Positions 25,687 to 33,610 of a stretch of DNA of 64,000 nt are shown here, one piece after another. The notes under the pieces are model-generated. The model ran no database searches, was not told the DNA's origin, and was given only the letters and a program-made list of their open reading frames with translations. Source of the DNA: Polynucleobacter sp. KF022 (GTDB lineage: Bacteria; Pseudomonadota; Gammaproteobacteria; Burkholderiales; Burkholderiaceae); assembly GCF_027924105.1 (NCBI RefSeq), contig NZ_AP026972.1, positions 1,178,001 through 1,242,000 of the forward strand. The letters are read 5' to 3'. Position numbers and translations under genes: made by a program. Position 1 is the first letter of the stretch; each line of letters starts with the position of its first letter.

Positions 25687-26223
25687 ATGAGTCTCGACAA
25701 CGTCAAGCCAGGTAAAAAGATCCCTGAAAGCTTTAACGTCATTATTGAAATCCCAATGAACGCGGATCCAATCAAATATGAAGTAGATAAAGAGAGTGGC
25801 GCAATTTTCGTTGACCGTTTTATGGGCACTGCAATGCACTACCCATGTAACTATGGTTACATCAATAAAACCATCGCTGGTGATGGCGACCCTGTTGACG
25901 TTCTCGTGATTACTCCTTTCCCATTGATCCCAGGTGTGGTTGTTAGCTGCCGCGCAATTGGTGTTTTACAAATGGAAGATGAAGGCGGTCAAGACGCGAA
26001 ATTGTTGGCTGTTCCAGAAGACAAAATTTTGCCTATCTACACTCACTGGCAAAAACCAGAGGATATCAATCCTTTGCGCTTAAACCAAATTCAACACTTC
26101 TTCGAGCACTACAAAGATCTCGAGCCAGGTAAGTGGGTAAAAGTGAAGGGTTGGGGTGGTATTGCAGAAGCTCATCAAGAAATTCTTGAGGGCATCGAAC
26201 GCTATAACAAAGAGAACAAGTAA
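25687..26223 (+). CDS. ppa: Soluble inorganic pyrophosphatase (family I)
   Basis: 178 residues, standard for bacterial family I PPase. The metal site DGDPVDVLV and the flanking EIPMNADPIKYE (substrate Lys) are present. It hydrolyses PPi in the cytosol, pulling biosynthetic reactions forward. An SD (CGGAG) lies 7 nt before ATG 25687. It is divergent from hppA, with a shared 183-bp regulatory region, and is followed by nadE, whose reaction releases PPi. Confidence 0.96.
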   Translation: MSLDNVKPGKKIPESFNVIIEIPMNADPIKYEVDKESGAIFVDRFMGTAMHYPCNYGYINKTIAGDGDPVDVLVITPFPLIPGVVVSCRAIGVLQMEDEGGQDAKLLAVPEDKILPIYTHWQKPEDINPLRLNQIQHFFEHYKDLEPGKWVKVKGWGGIAEAHQEILEGIERYNKENK

Positions 26224-26257
26224 TTTTTTAAATTATTGATAGGCTTTGTGAATCGGA

Positions 26258-27877
26258 GTGAGCGCACAGAAAATTGCTTTGGCCCAAATCAACCCATTAC
26301 TGGGTGATTTGGCTGGCAACGCGCAGCTAATTCACAAGGCCGCTCTTGAAGCCTATTCTCAAGGCGCCAAACTCGTAGTAACCCCCGAGCTTTCGCTCAC
26401 CGGCTATCCCCCAGAAGACCTATTACTCCGCCCTGCTTTTATTGAAGCAGCGCAGGAGCAGCTTGAAATCTTAATGAAAGAGCTTGCTCAGCACTCTGGT
26501 CTGACCGTTATCGTGGGTCACCCCAAAAAGACATCCGCTGGCTTGCAAAACTATGCGTCCGTTTTACAAGACGGCAAAGTGATTGCAGGCTATGCGAAAC
26601 AAGAATTGCCTAACCATGAAGTCTTTGACGAAGTGCGTTACTTCGTTCCTGGCAATCAAGCTTGTGTATTTGAATGCGAAGGCATTCGTTACGGATTAAT
26701 TCTGTGTGAGGATGCCTGGCATGCTGGTCCGGCTAAGCAAGCGCATGCTGCTGGAGCACAAGTACTACTCGTGCCGAATGCATCTCCGTATCACTTGAAA
26801 AAAGAAGCGCTACGTATTGATGTATTGCGCGGCCATATTGCCCAAACCAAAATGCCGCTGGTCTATGTCAATGCCGTTGGCGGACAAGATGAATTGGTTT
26901 TTGATGGTGGCTCATTTGCTTTAAATAACCAAGGTGAAGTTGTGATGGCTATGCCCCAGTTTGAAACTGGCTTAGGCATTGTTGCAACCACCGCATCCGG
27001 TGAATTAGAAAAGGGGTTAATTACCCCACCCCAGTCTGTTGAGGCGCAGGCCTATCAAGCACTGGTCTTGGGTGTTCGTGACTACGTCACTAAAAATCGC
27101 TTCCCTGGCGTGATTATTGGCCTATCTGGCGGCGTGGACTCAGCATTAGTTCTAGCAATTGCTGTAGACGCTTTAGGTGCCGACAAAGTGCGCACCGTCA
27201 TGATGGCCTCACGCTATACCGCGGACATTTCCTGGATCGATGCGCGGGAGATGGCACAGAACCTAGGCGTGCAATACGATGAGATTCCAATCAGCGGACC
27301 GGTTGATGCTTTAGAGACTTCTCTAGCCGAACAATTTAAAGGTTTAAAAGTAGACGCTACTGAAGAGAACATTCAGGCACGTGTGCGCGGCACACTGCTC
27401 ATGGCGCTGTCTAATAAAACCGGTCGACTCGTTTTAACCACTGGTAACAAAAGTGAAATGGCAGTTGGGTACTGCACGCTCTACGGAGATATGGCTGGTG
27501 GCTTTGCAGTCATTAAAGACATTGCCAAGACTTTGGTGTATCGCTTATGCGCCTATCGCAATAGTATTAAGCCCATCATTCCGGAGCGTATTTTGACTCG
27601 CGCCCCTTCAGCAGAATTACGCCCTGACCAAAAAGATCAAGATAGCCTGCCTTCCTATGAAGTATTAGATGGCATCGTTGAACGCTACATGGAGCAAAAC
27701 CAATCCATCGCCCAGATTATTGCCGCAGGCTTTGATGCGGAGAGTGTCGAAAAGGTTACGCGCCTTATTAAGCTCAATGAATACAAACGTCGCCAAGCAC
27801 CCCCAGGGGTCCGCGTAACAACCCGTGCTTTTGGCCGGGATTGGCGTTACCCAATCACATCGCAATTTAGAGCCTAG
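26258..27877 (+). CDS. nadE: Glutamine-dependent NAD+ synthetase
   Basis: 539 residues. The N-terminal nitrilase-type glutaminase (about 1-250) has its Glu in TPELSLTGYPPEDLL and Cys in LILCEDAW. The C-terminal synthetase has the P-loop GLSGGVDSAL and TGNKSEMAVGY. It converts deamido-NAD to NAD with glutamine nitrogen. A GTG start is the only early option, since a stop lies three codons upstream; the SD is poor. glnB follows by 70 bp, a pairing also reported in related betaproteobacteria. Confidence 0.95.
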   Translation: MSAQKIALAQINPLLGDLAGNAQLIHKAALEAYSQGAKLVVTPELSLTGYPPEDLLLRPAFIEAAQEQLEILMKELAQHSGLTVIVGHPKKTSAGLQNYASVLQDGKVIAGYAKQELPNHEVFDEVRYFVPGNQACVFECEGIRYGLILCEDAWHAGPAKQAHAAGAQVLLVPNASPYHLKKEALRIDVLRGHIAQTKMPLVYVNAVGGQDELVFDGGSFALNNQGEVVMAMPQFETGLGIVATTASGELEKGLITPPQSVEAQAYQALVLGVRDYVTKNRFPGVIIGLSGGVDSALVLAIAVDALGADKVRTVMMASRYTADISWIDAREMAQNLGVQYDEIPISGPVDALETSLAEQFKGLKVDATEENIQARVRGTLLMALSNKTGRLVLTTGNKSEMAVGYCTLYGDMAGGFAVIKDIAKTLVYRLCAYRNSIKPIIPERILTRAPSAELRPDQKDQDSLPSYEVLDGIVERYMEQNQSIAQIIAAGFDAESVEKVTRLIKLNEYKRRQAPPGVRVTTRAFGRDWRYPITSQFRA

Positions 27878-27947
27878 AGCCCAAAAACAGCCCAATTTTG
27901 GCAAGCTATTGAAGTTCTAGGTATGATTACTGCATTAGGGGGAATAA

Positions 27948-28286
27948 ATGAAATTAATTACATCCATCATTAAGCCGTTCAAACTCGATGAAGTCCGTGA
28001 ATCCTTGGCTGAAGTAGGCGTTACCGGTCTGACCGTGACTGAAGTTAAAGGTTTTGGCCGTCAAAAAGGTCATACCGAACTCTATCGTGGTGCTGAATAT
28101 GTAGTCGACTTTTTGCCTAAGGTAAAAGTAGAAGCTGTAGTTGCTGATGACCGCGTAGAGGCTGCTATCGAAGCCATTACTAAAGCGGCGCGCACTGGCA
28201 AGATTGGTGACGGAAAGATTTTCGTTACTGCAGTTGAGCAAGTGATTCGTATTCGCACTGGCGAGACCGATAACGCAGCTGTTTAA
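27948..28286 (+). CDS. glnB: PII nitrogen regulatory protein
   Basis: 112 residues, full PII length. The T-loop has the uridylylation Tyr51 in RGAEYVVDF, the B-loop TGKIGDGKIFV and the C-loop region RIRTGE. PII senses 2-oxoglutarate and ATP/ADP and controls GlnE, NtrB and AmtB. A strong SD (AGGGGGA) precedes ATG 27948. GlnB versus GlnK cannot be settled from sequence alone; no amtB is adjacent, which favours GlnB. A terminator follows. Confidence 0.93.
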   Translation: MKLITSIIKPFKLDEVRESLAEVGVTGLTVTEVKGFGRQKGHTELYRGAEYVVDFLPKVKVEAVVADDRVEAAIEAITKAARTGKIGDGKIFVTAVEQVIRIRTGETDNAAV

Positions 28287-28304
28287 CGCTCGACTAAATG
28301 CATT

Positions 28305-28346
28305 ATCCAAACCAGCGGCTTCATTAGCCGCTGTTTTTATTTGGAT
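28305..28346. terminator. Terminator after glnB
   Basis: CAGCGGCT/AGCCGCTG hairpin (5-nt loop) followed by TTTTTATTT, with an outer ATCCAAA/TTTGGAT pair extending the stem. It ends glnB and may also serve the convergent gene at 28346. Confidence 0.8.
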
Positions 28347-29380
28347 TAACGGAATTGAGAGTCTGTAGTGGTAGATGGAGCTACAGACTGAACAATTTCA
28401 GCGGACTCCAAAATAATGGTCTTGCTACTTGTATTGCCAGTGCGCACCTTCGCGCCTTGGTAATACAAATCTACTTGATTTAATCCACCAGTTAAGACTT
28501 TAAACGGTGGCTTGCCATACACGCTGGCTCCAACACCAGGCTCAAGCATTTTGTTTTGAGTTTTACCGGTAGCATCCACCACACAAACCGTTTGTGCAGT
28601 CTTGGATTGCAAATACACCATATCGCCCGCTTTTTTAGGTGCGTCTGGTTTGTAATTGAGAGCAGAAGCATCGGCAGGTGGGCACTCAGCTGAAACGGCT
28701 GCCGCTACAGGCTGAGTAGCCGGAGCAGGAACAGCGGTTGCGGGCTGGGCAGCTGGTGCAGGCTCAGTAGGCGCGCTTGCTGGCGGCGTCTCTGGCGCAA
28801 CTTCTTGAATGATGACCACTTCTTCTTTAACTGGCTCAGGGAAGAATAGCGGACGTAAGTTCACCACAGAAAAAATCAATGCCGCAGCAATTGCTAATAA
28901 CAGGATGATCTTCTTTTTTGAGCTCACTGGCACTTTTGATTTGACGCTGTAATCAAAGGCGCTTTGTGAAATATTGATAGCACTGACTTTTTGAGTTTTT
29001 GAATCCTCAACTATTGCTTGAGTTGTGGGCGTAACTTCTTTTTCTTTTGCCGTCATTGCTTTTTGCTCTGGCACAGAGGTTTTTGTCTCCTCCTGCAATT
29101 TTTCTTCTACTTCAGCTGGCTTAACGGGTTGCGCTACTCCAGAAAAATCAAATGCCTCTTCTGGAGTGAGCTTTAATAAAACAGCAACTTTTTTTGCTGC
29201 CGTGATTTTGTTTTGTAGCCCATAAAAACTAGTTATCTCGCCATTTTCGATTTGCTCAATTTGGCGAACCGAGAAGCAGGACATTCCCGATAAATCCTTC
29301 GTGCTTAAGCCTAGACCTTCTCTTGCTCTAGTAAATGCTTCTCCGCGAATTTCTGGAAGTTTTGTTGGTAGATGTGCCAA
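28346..29380 (-). CDS. RodZ-like HTH membrane protein
   Basis: 344 residues. The N-terminal Cro/C1-type HTH (about 10-75, GLGLSTKDLSGMSCFSVRQI) is followed by a linker and one membrane helix (about 155-172) preceded by KKK. A Pro/Ala-rich stalk leads to a C-terminal periplasmic DUF4115-like beta domain. This is the architecture of RodZ, which links MreB to the wall machinery. It is not in the usual place beside ispG, so paralogue or true RodZ is open. It starts with TTG and has no clear SD. Confidence 0.75.
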   Translation of the reverse strand: MAHLPTKLPEIRGEAFTRAREGLGLSTKDLSGMSCFSVRQIEQIENGEITSFYGLQNKITAAKKVAVLLKLTPEEAFDFSGVAQPVKPAEVEEKLQEETKTSVPEQKAMTAKEKEVTPTTQAIVEDSKTQKVSAINISQSAFDYSVKSKVPVSSKKKIILLLAIAAALIFSVVNLRPLFFPEPVKEEVVIIQEVAPETPPASAPTEPAPAAQPATAVPAPATQPVAAAVSAECPPADASALNYKPDAPKKAGDMVYLQSKTAQTVCVVDATGKTQNKMLEPGVGASVYGKPPFKVLTGGLNQVDLYYQGAKVRTGNTSSKTIILESAEIVQSVAPSTTTDSQFR

Positions 29381-29605
29381 GTCAGGTATCTTATGATTGT
29401 GTACGATTCCATATTACCCCAATCAATTACATTTGTAAGTCATTAATAAACATAGACTTTCTGTGTCAATAAAGCTCATTTAATATTGCATCGCAACAAT
29501 TACATTCGTGAGCGTCAATTGCCCACTGATACGTTTGACGGCTGGCTAATCGATCTCACGGCACAATAGAGCCTTTAGACACAAACCTTTTCTGGAGTAA
29601 TAAGC

Positions 29606-31297
29606 ATGAAACGCCTAAATGAACGCTCGCGCATGGTCACCGAAGGGGTCGCTCGAGCACCTAACCGTTCGATGTATTACGCAATGGGTTACGAAGAAAA
29701 GGATTTCGTAAAGCCAATGGTTGGCGTTGCGAATGGTCACTCCACGATTACTCCTTGTAATAGTGGCTTGCAAAAATTAGCCGATGCAGCAGTTGAAGCT
29801 CTCGAAGCAGCAGGCGCAAAAGCACAAGTATTCGGTACTCCAACAGTTTCTGATGGTATTGGTATGGGCACTGAGGGTATGAAATACTCTCTCGTCTCAC
29901 GCGAGGTAATTGCTGACAGTATTGAAGTTTGTGTCAATGGTCTTTGGCAAGATGGTGTAGTTGTTATCGGTGGTTGCGATAAAAATATGCCAGGCGGCAT
30001 GATGGCTTTGGCTCGCACTAACGTTCCCGGCATTTATGTTTATGGCGGCACCATCAAGCCAGGTCATTACAAGGGCAAAGAGCTCAATATTGTTTCTGCA
30101 TTTGAAGCGGTGGGTGAATTTACTTCTGGTCGACTCAGCGAAGAAGATTTAAAAGGCGTTGAGCAGCATGCTTGTCCAGGCAGCGGATCATGTGGCGGCA
30201 TGTATACAGCGAACACCATGAGCTCTTCCTTTGAAGCTTTGGGTATGAGCCTGCCCTACTCCTCCACGATGGCTAACGTTGATGCCGAGAAGGTTACAAG
30301 CGCAGCTGAATCAGCGCGTGTCTTAGTTGAAGCGGTTAAAAATAACCTGCGTCCACGCGACATCATCACTAAGAAATCTATTGAGAACGCTGTGAGCGTC
30401 ATCATGGCTGTTGGTGGTTCTACGAATGCGGTATTGCATTTCTTGGCCATTACTAGTGCAGCTGAGATCGACTGGACTATTGATGACTTCGAACGTATTC
30501 GCAAGCGCGTTCCTGTAATTGTGGATATGAAACCATCTGGCACTTACCTAGCAACCGATTTACATCAAGCCGGCGGCATTCCACAAGTGATGAAGATTTT
30601 GCTCGACGGTGGATTACTCCACGGTGATTGCATGACCATCACTGGTAAGACAATTGCTGAAGTACTGAAAGATGTTCCTTCCGTGCCACGCGCCGATCAG
30701 AAAGTGATTCGTACTTTAGACAATCCTTTGTACAAGCAAGGTCACTTGGCCATTCTCAAAGGTAACATCTCTCCTGAGGGTTGCGTTGCGAAGATTACTG
30801 GCTTGAAGAATCCATCTATTACCGGTCCAGCACGTGTCTTTGATTCTGAAGATGACGCGATGGCAGCCATCATGGCCCAAAAGATTAAAGATGGTGATGT
30901 GGTGGTGATTCGTTATGAGGGCCCTAAAGGTGGGCCTGGTATGCGTGAAATGCTTGCCCCTACCTCCGCCCTGGTTGGCCAAGGCTTAGGCGAGTCAGTT
31001 GGCCTCATTACCGATGGTCGCTTCTCTGGTGGTACATGGGGCATGGTAGTTGGCCACGTAGCGCCTGAAGCGTATGTCGGCGGCACAATCGCCCTTATCA
31101 ATGAAGGCGACTCCGTCACTATTGATGCCCACAAACTACTCATTCAACTCAATGTAGATGAGGCTGAGATCGCCAAGCGTCGTGCAGCGTGGAAGCAACC
31201 TAAACCACGTTACACCCGCGGTCTGCTCGCAAAATACGCAAGTCTTGCAAGTAGTGCTAGCAAAGGTGCGGTAACGGATTTGGACTTAAAAATATAA
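29606..31297 (+). CDS. ilvD: Dihydroxy-acid dehydratase
   Basis: 563 residues. Fe-S ligand cysteines lie in TPCNSG, GGCDKNMPGG and PGSGSCGGMYTANTM, and the C-terminal TDGRFSGGTWG block is intact. It forms 2-oxo acids for valine, isoleucine and pantothenate synthesis. The SD (GGAG) lies 10 nt before ATG 29606. It stands alone, divergent from the RodZ-like gene, with a strong terminator behind it. Confidence 0.96.
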   Translation: MKRLNERSRMVTEGVARAPNRSMYYAMGYEEKDFVKPMVGVANGHSTITPCNSGLQKLADAAVEALEAAGAKAQVFGTPTVSDGIGMGTEGMKYSLVSREVIADSIEVCVNGLWQDGVVVIGGCDKNMPGGMMALARTNVPGIYVYGGTIKPGHYKGKELNIVSAFEAVGEFTSGRLSEEDLKGVEQHACPGSGSCGGMYTANTMSSSFEALGMSLPYSSTMANVDAEKVTSAAESARVLVEAVKNNLRPRDIITKKSIENAVSVIMAVGGSTNAVLHFLAITSAAEIDWTIDDFERIRKRVPVIVDMKPSGTYLATDLHQAGGIPQVMKILLDGGLLHGDCMTITGKTIAEVLKDVPSVPRADQKVIRTLDNPLYKQGHLAILKGNISPEGCVAKITGLKNPSITGPARVFDSEDDAMAAIMAQKIKDGDVVVIRYEGPKGGPGMREMLAPTSALVGQGLGESVGLITDGRFSGGTWGMVVGHVAPEAYVGGTIALINEGDSVTIDAHKLLIQLNVDEAEIAKRRAAWKQPKPRYTRGLLAKYASLASSASKGAVTDLDLKI

Positions 31298-31311
31298 GTT
31301 GTTTAGCCAAA

Positions 31312-31346
31312 GAAAAAGCCCCTAAGTAAAACTAGGGGCTTTTTTA
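31312..31346. terminator. Bidirectional terminator between ilvD and the copper operon
   Basis: AGCCCCTA/TAGGGGCT hairpin with an 8-nt loop, A-run before and T-run after. It serves ilvD (+) and the PCu(A)C gene end (-). Confidence 0.85.
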
Positions 31347-31370
31347 TTACTTCAGCAATACTGCTGGATC

Positions 31371-31844
31371 TTAATGCTTCATTGCACCTGGATTACCCAT
31401 CGCATTTACAGGCATTTTTACTTCAACTTCGCCAGCTTTAGCAAATTTGAGTTTGACCGGAACAGTTTCACCAGCAGTCAATGGTGCCTTAATGTTCATA
31501 AACATAAGGTGCAAGCCACCTGGCTTCAACTCCACAGCGCCGCCAGCAGGTACAGCGATATCTTTTACCTGACGCATTTTCATGACGTTGCCATCCATCG
31601 CCATTTCGTGCAATTGCACTTCACCAGCAACTGGTGAGCTTGCAGAAACGAGTTGATCAGCAGCGCCTTTGTTTTCAATCTTCATAAATCCGCCAGCAGC
31701 CTGCTGCCCTGGAACAGTAGCGCGGGTATAAGCGTTCTCGATTTGTACGCTACCGACTTTAGCGTTTTGGGCGTGAGCTGAAAAACTCAAGCCTAAGGCT
31801 ATTCCAGCAAAAGCACATAAACTAATTAATCGTTTTGATTTCAT
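31371..31844 (-). CDS. Periplasmic copper chaperone PCu(A)C
   Basis: 157 residues with a signal peptide (cleaved near AHAQ). The copper-binding motif HxnMx21HxM is visible: H and M in LHEMAMDGNVMKM, then GGLHLMFM. A C-terminal MGNPGAMKH adds further Met/His ligands. PCu(A)C delivers Cu(I) to the CuA/CuB sites of cytochrome oxidases, often with ScoI or a TlpA-like thioredoxin. The SD AGGAGA is good. It is the last gene of the five-gene copper operon. Confidence 0.9.
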   Translation of the reverse strand: MKSKRLISLCAFAGIALGLSFSAHAQNAKVGSVQIENAYTRATVPGQQAAGGFMKIENKGAADQLVSASSPVAGEVQLHEMAMDGNVMKMRQVKDIAVPAGGAVELKPGGLHLMFMNIKAPLTAGETVPVKLKFAKAGEVEVKMPVNAMGNPGAMKH

Positions 31845-31881
31845 TTCTATTCTCCTGGTAATTTACAAATAACAAACTGAA

Positions 31882-32358
31882 TTAGGGTCTTACTATCAAA
31901 GCATTTTGCAACTTTTGAAAATCAATTAATCCTGTTTTACGACTAGCCTTGCCACTTTTATCGATGACGATAGTTGTAGGGGTCTCACCATGCCATTTAG
32001 AGTCAATCTCGTAACGCAGGCGCTCATCAAATGGAGCGGCCACATAAAAGTTATTAGCTTTTTCTAATCCCGCTTTATTCAACATCCTCTTGATTGAGTC
32101 AACCGATACATCATCCACCTGAATAAAAATTACCCTAGCAGTAGGATTGTTTTTTACAAAGCTCCCCCACTGCGGCATCTCCTTTACGCAGGCTGGACAA
32201 GTCACACCCCAAAAATGAATTGCCAAAGGCGCGCCATTAGTGGTCTTCACCAATGCATTCCAATCTCCAGCCTGATATGGCTTGAGTGTGCCAGTATCTG
32301 CCAGCACTATATTGGTCATTAATAAACTTAATACCCAGGTGATCCAAAACTTTTTCAT
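31882..32358 (-). CDS. TlpA-like periplasmic thioredoxin
   Basis: 158 residues with a signal peptide (cleaved near VLAD). The thioredoxin fold has the active site CPAC within WGVTCPACVKEMP and the cis-Pro in GETPTTIVID. TlpA-type proteins reduce the cysteines of copper chaperones and the CuA centre, which fits the PCu(A)C gene 37 nt downstream. Its start overlaps the stop of the BNR-repeat gene by one base. No membrane anchor is seen beyond the signal. Confidence 0.85.
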   Translation of the reverse strand: MKKFWITWVLSLLMTNIVLADTGTLKPYQAGDWNALVKTTNGAPLAIHFWGVTCPACVKEMPQWGSFVKNNPTARVIFIQVDDVSVDSIKRMLNKAGLEKANNFYVAAPFDERLRYEIDSKWHGETPTTIVIDKSGKASRKTGLIDFQKLQNALIVRP

Positions 32359-33608
32359 TAATTACGCCCAATATTCATTAATTGATAACCGTCATCACGC
32401 GTTAACCAGGATAGAAAAACTTCATTACCTCGCGCTAACAATAGCGGATGATCGCTATATCCTGCTGTGCTTGCCAGTATTTTAGGTGAGCCCCAAGTAC
32501 TGCCATCATCAGTAGACTCTTTTAAGTACACAGACGACTTCTTGCCATCGAATTCTTTCCATACGATCCACACATGTTGGCCCATAGCGAGCAAATATGG
32601 TCTTGCAACATTCGCACCTTCAGCACCGATACGACTAGGCTTTGAGTAAGTGGCACCTTGATTACTAGAGTTGGCATAAAAGACACCAACACGCTTACTA
32701 CCCTGGGTATACCAAGCCACATGGAATTTTCCGGATCCCGAAATAGCAATGGAAGGACCATGATGTGGACAAGCGTCTGTTTTCCAATCATCATCGGCAA
32801 CTCTCCGGACGGGGCCTGCTCCACTGTCTAAAATGACTTGGGAGGCCTGATCTCTTATGCCGCCAGAGAAGATAGCTCGATAGACGATAGCTGGCTGACT
32901 TTGAGTGTCTAAGGCTCCCCCAATTCGGCAGCACTCACAAGCACTCTCGTTTGCAAAACGCTCAGCCTGAAATGTCTTTCCACCGTCTTGAGAGAAGGAA
33001 TAGGCTATCGATCCGCCTAGACGCCTCTCACCACCCTGCTTAGCTGCAGCGACAAGGCGTTTATCAATCCAAGAGATAAAAATATTGCCATTAGGCTTTA
33101 TGAGCACCGATGGGAAACGCTGGCTTGAACTGTCACTTACCAAAGATGTAGGCTGTGTAAATGTGTTGCCACCATCCAGAGATCTGGCAGTATTGATTTG
33201 CGCATTCCAATGGGAGTCTTTAAAAAAGCTGTAAGCCAAAAAGACATTGTTTTCTCTATCCACAACAATTTGTGGCCGAGCATCACTACCTGTATCCAAT
33301 GACTTGCCATGCTCAGCAATACTGACAGGTGTTGAGAATGTTTTACCCAAATCATTGGATTGAGCAACGGACACAACTCCGTTAGCAGTCCATGCCAATA
33401 ACAACTTCCCATCAGCAGCAAAAAATGGGGTAGCTGCATTTGCGCACTCCAAACTACTACCCTGGCAGGTCATATCCTTTTTTGTAGAGCTTGTCATGCC
33501 AGAGGAATGATCCATCTGCGCCTGCACATACCCTACGGCACCTAGCCCACTCAAAAAAAGTGTACAAAGTAGTGCTAGGCGTCTAAATGGGGAATGTATT
33601 TGCATCAT
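32358..33608 (-). CDS. Secreted BNR/Asp-box beta-propeller protein
   Basis: 416 residues with a signal peptide (cleaved near VQAQ). At least four Asp-boxes occur (SNDLGKTFS, SLDGGNTFT, SQDGGKTFQ, STDDGSTWG), so it is a sialidase-fold propeller. The catalytic arginine triad of sialidases is not evident. The N-terminus is Met/His-rich (AQMDHSSGM), a CxCC stands mid-protein (ESACECCRIGG) and CPHHGP follows, all possible Cu ligands. Its place between a TonB receptor (2-nt gap) and TlpA (1-nt overlap) suggests a metal-binding periplasmic partner rather than a glycosidase. Confidence 0.7.
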   Translation of the reverse strand: MMQIHSPFRRLALLCTLFLSGLGAVGYVQAQMDHSSGMTSSTKKDMTCQGSSLECANAATPFFAADGKLLLAWTANGVVSVAQSNDLGKTFSTPVSIAEHGKSLDTGSDARPQIVVDRENNVFLAYSFFKDSHWNAQINTARSLDGGNTFTQPTSLVSDSSSQRFPSVLIKPNGNIFISWIDKRLVAAAKQGGERRLGGSIAYSFSQDGGKTFQAERFANESACECCRIGGALDTQSQPAIVYRAIFSGGIRDQASQVILDSGAGPVRRVADDDWKTDACPHHGPSIAISGSGKFHVAWYTQGSKRVGVFYANSSNQGATYSKPSRIGAEGANVARPYLLAMGQHVWIVWKEFDGKKSSVYLKESTDDGSTWGSPKILASTAGYSDHPLLLARGNEVFLSWLTRDDGYQLMNIGRN

Positions 33609-33610
33609 GA

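Noticed and set aside
32358..33608. Genuine sialidase
   Set aside because: Asp-boxes are present, but the catalytic Arg triad and Tyr/Glu pair are not evident and the operon context concerns copper.
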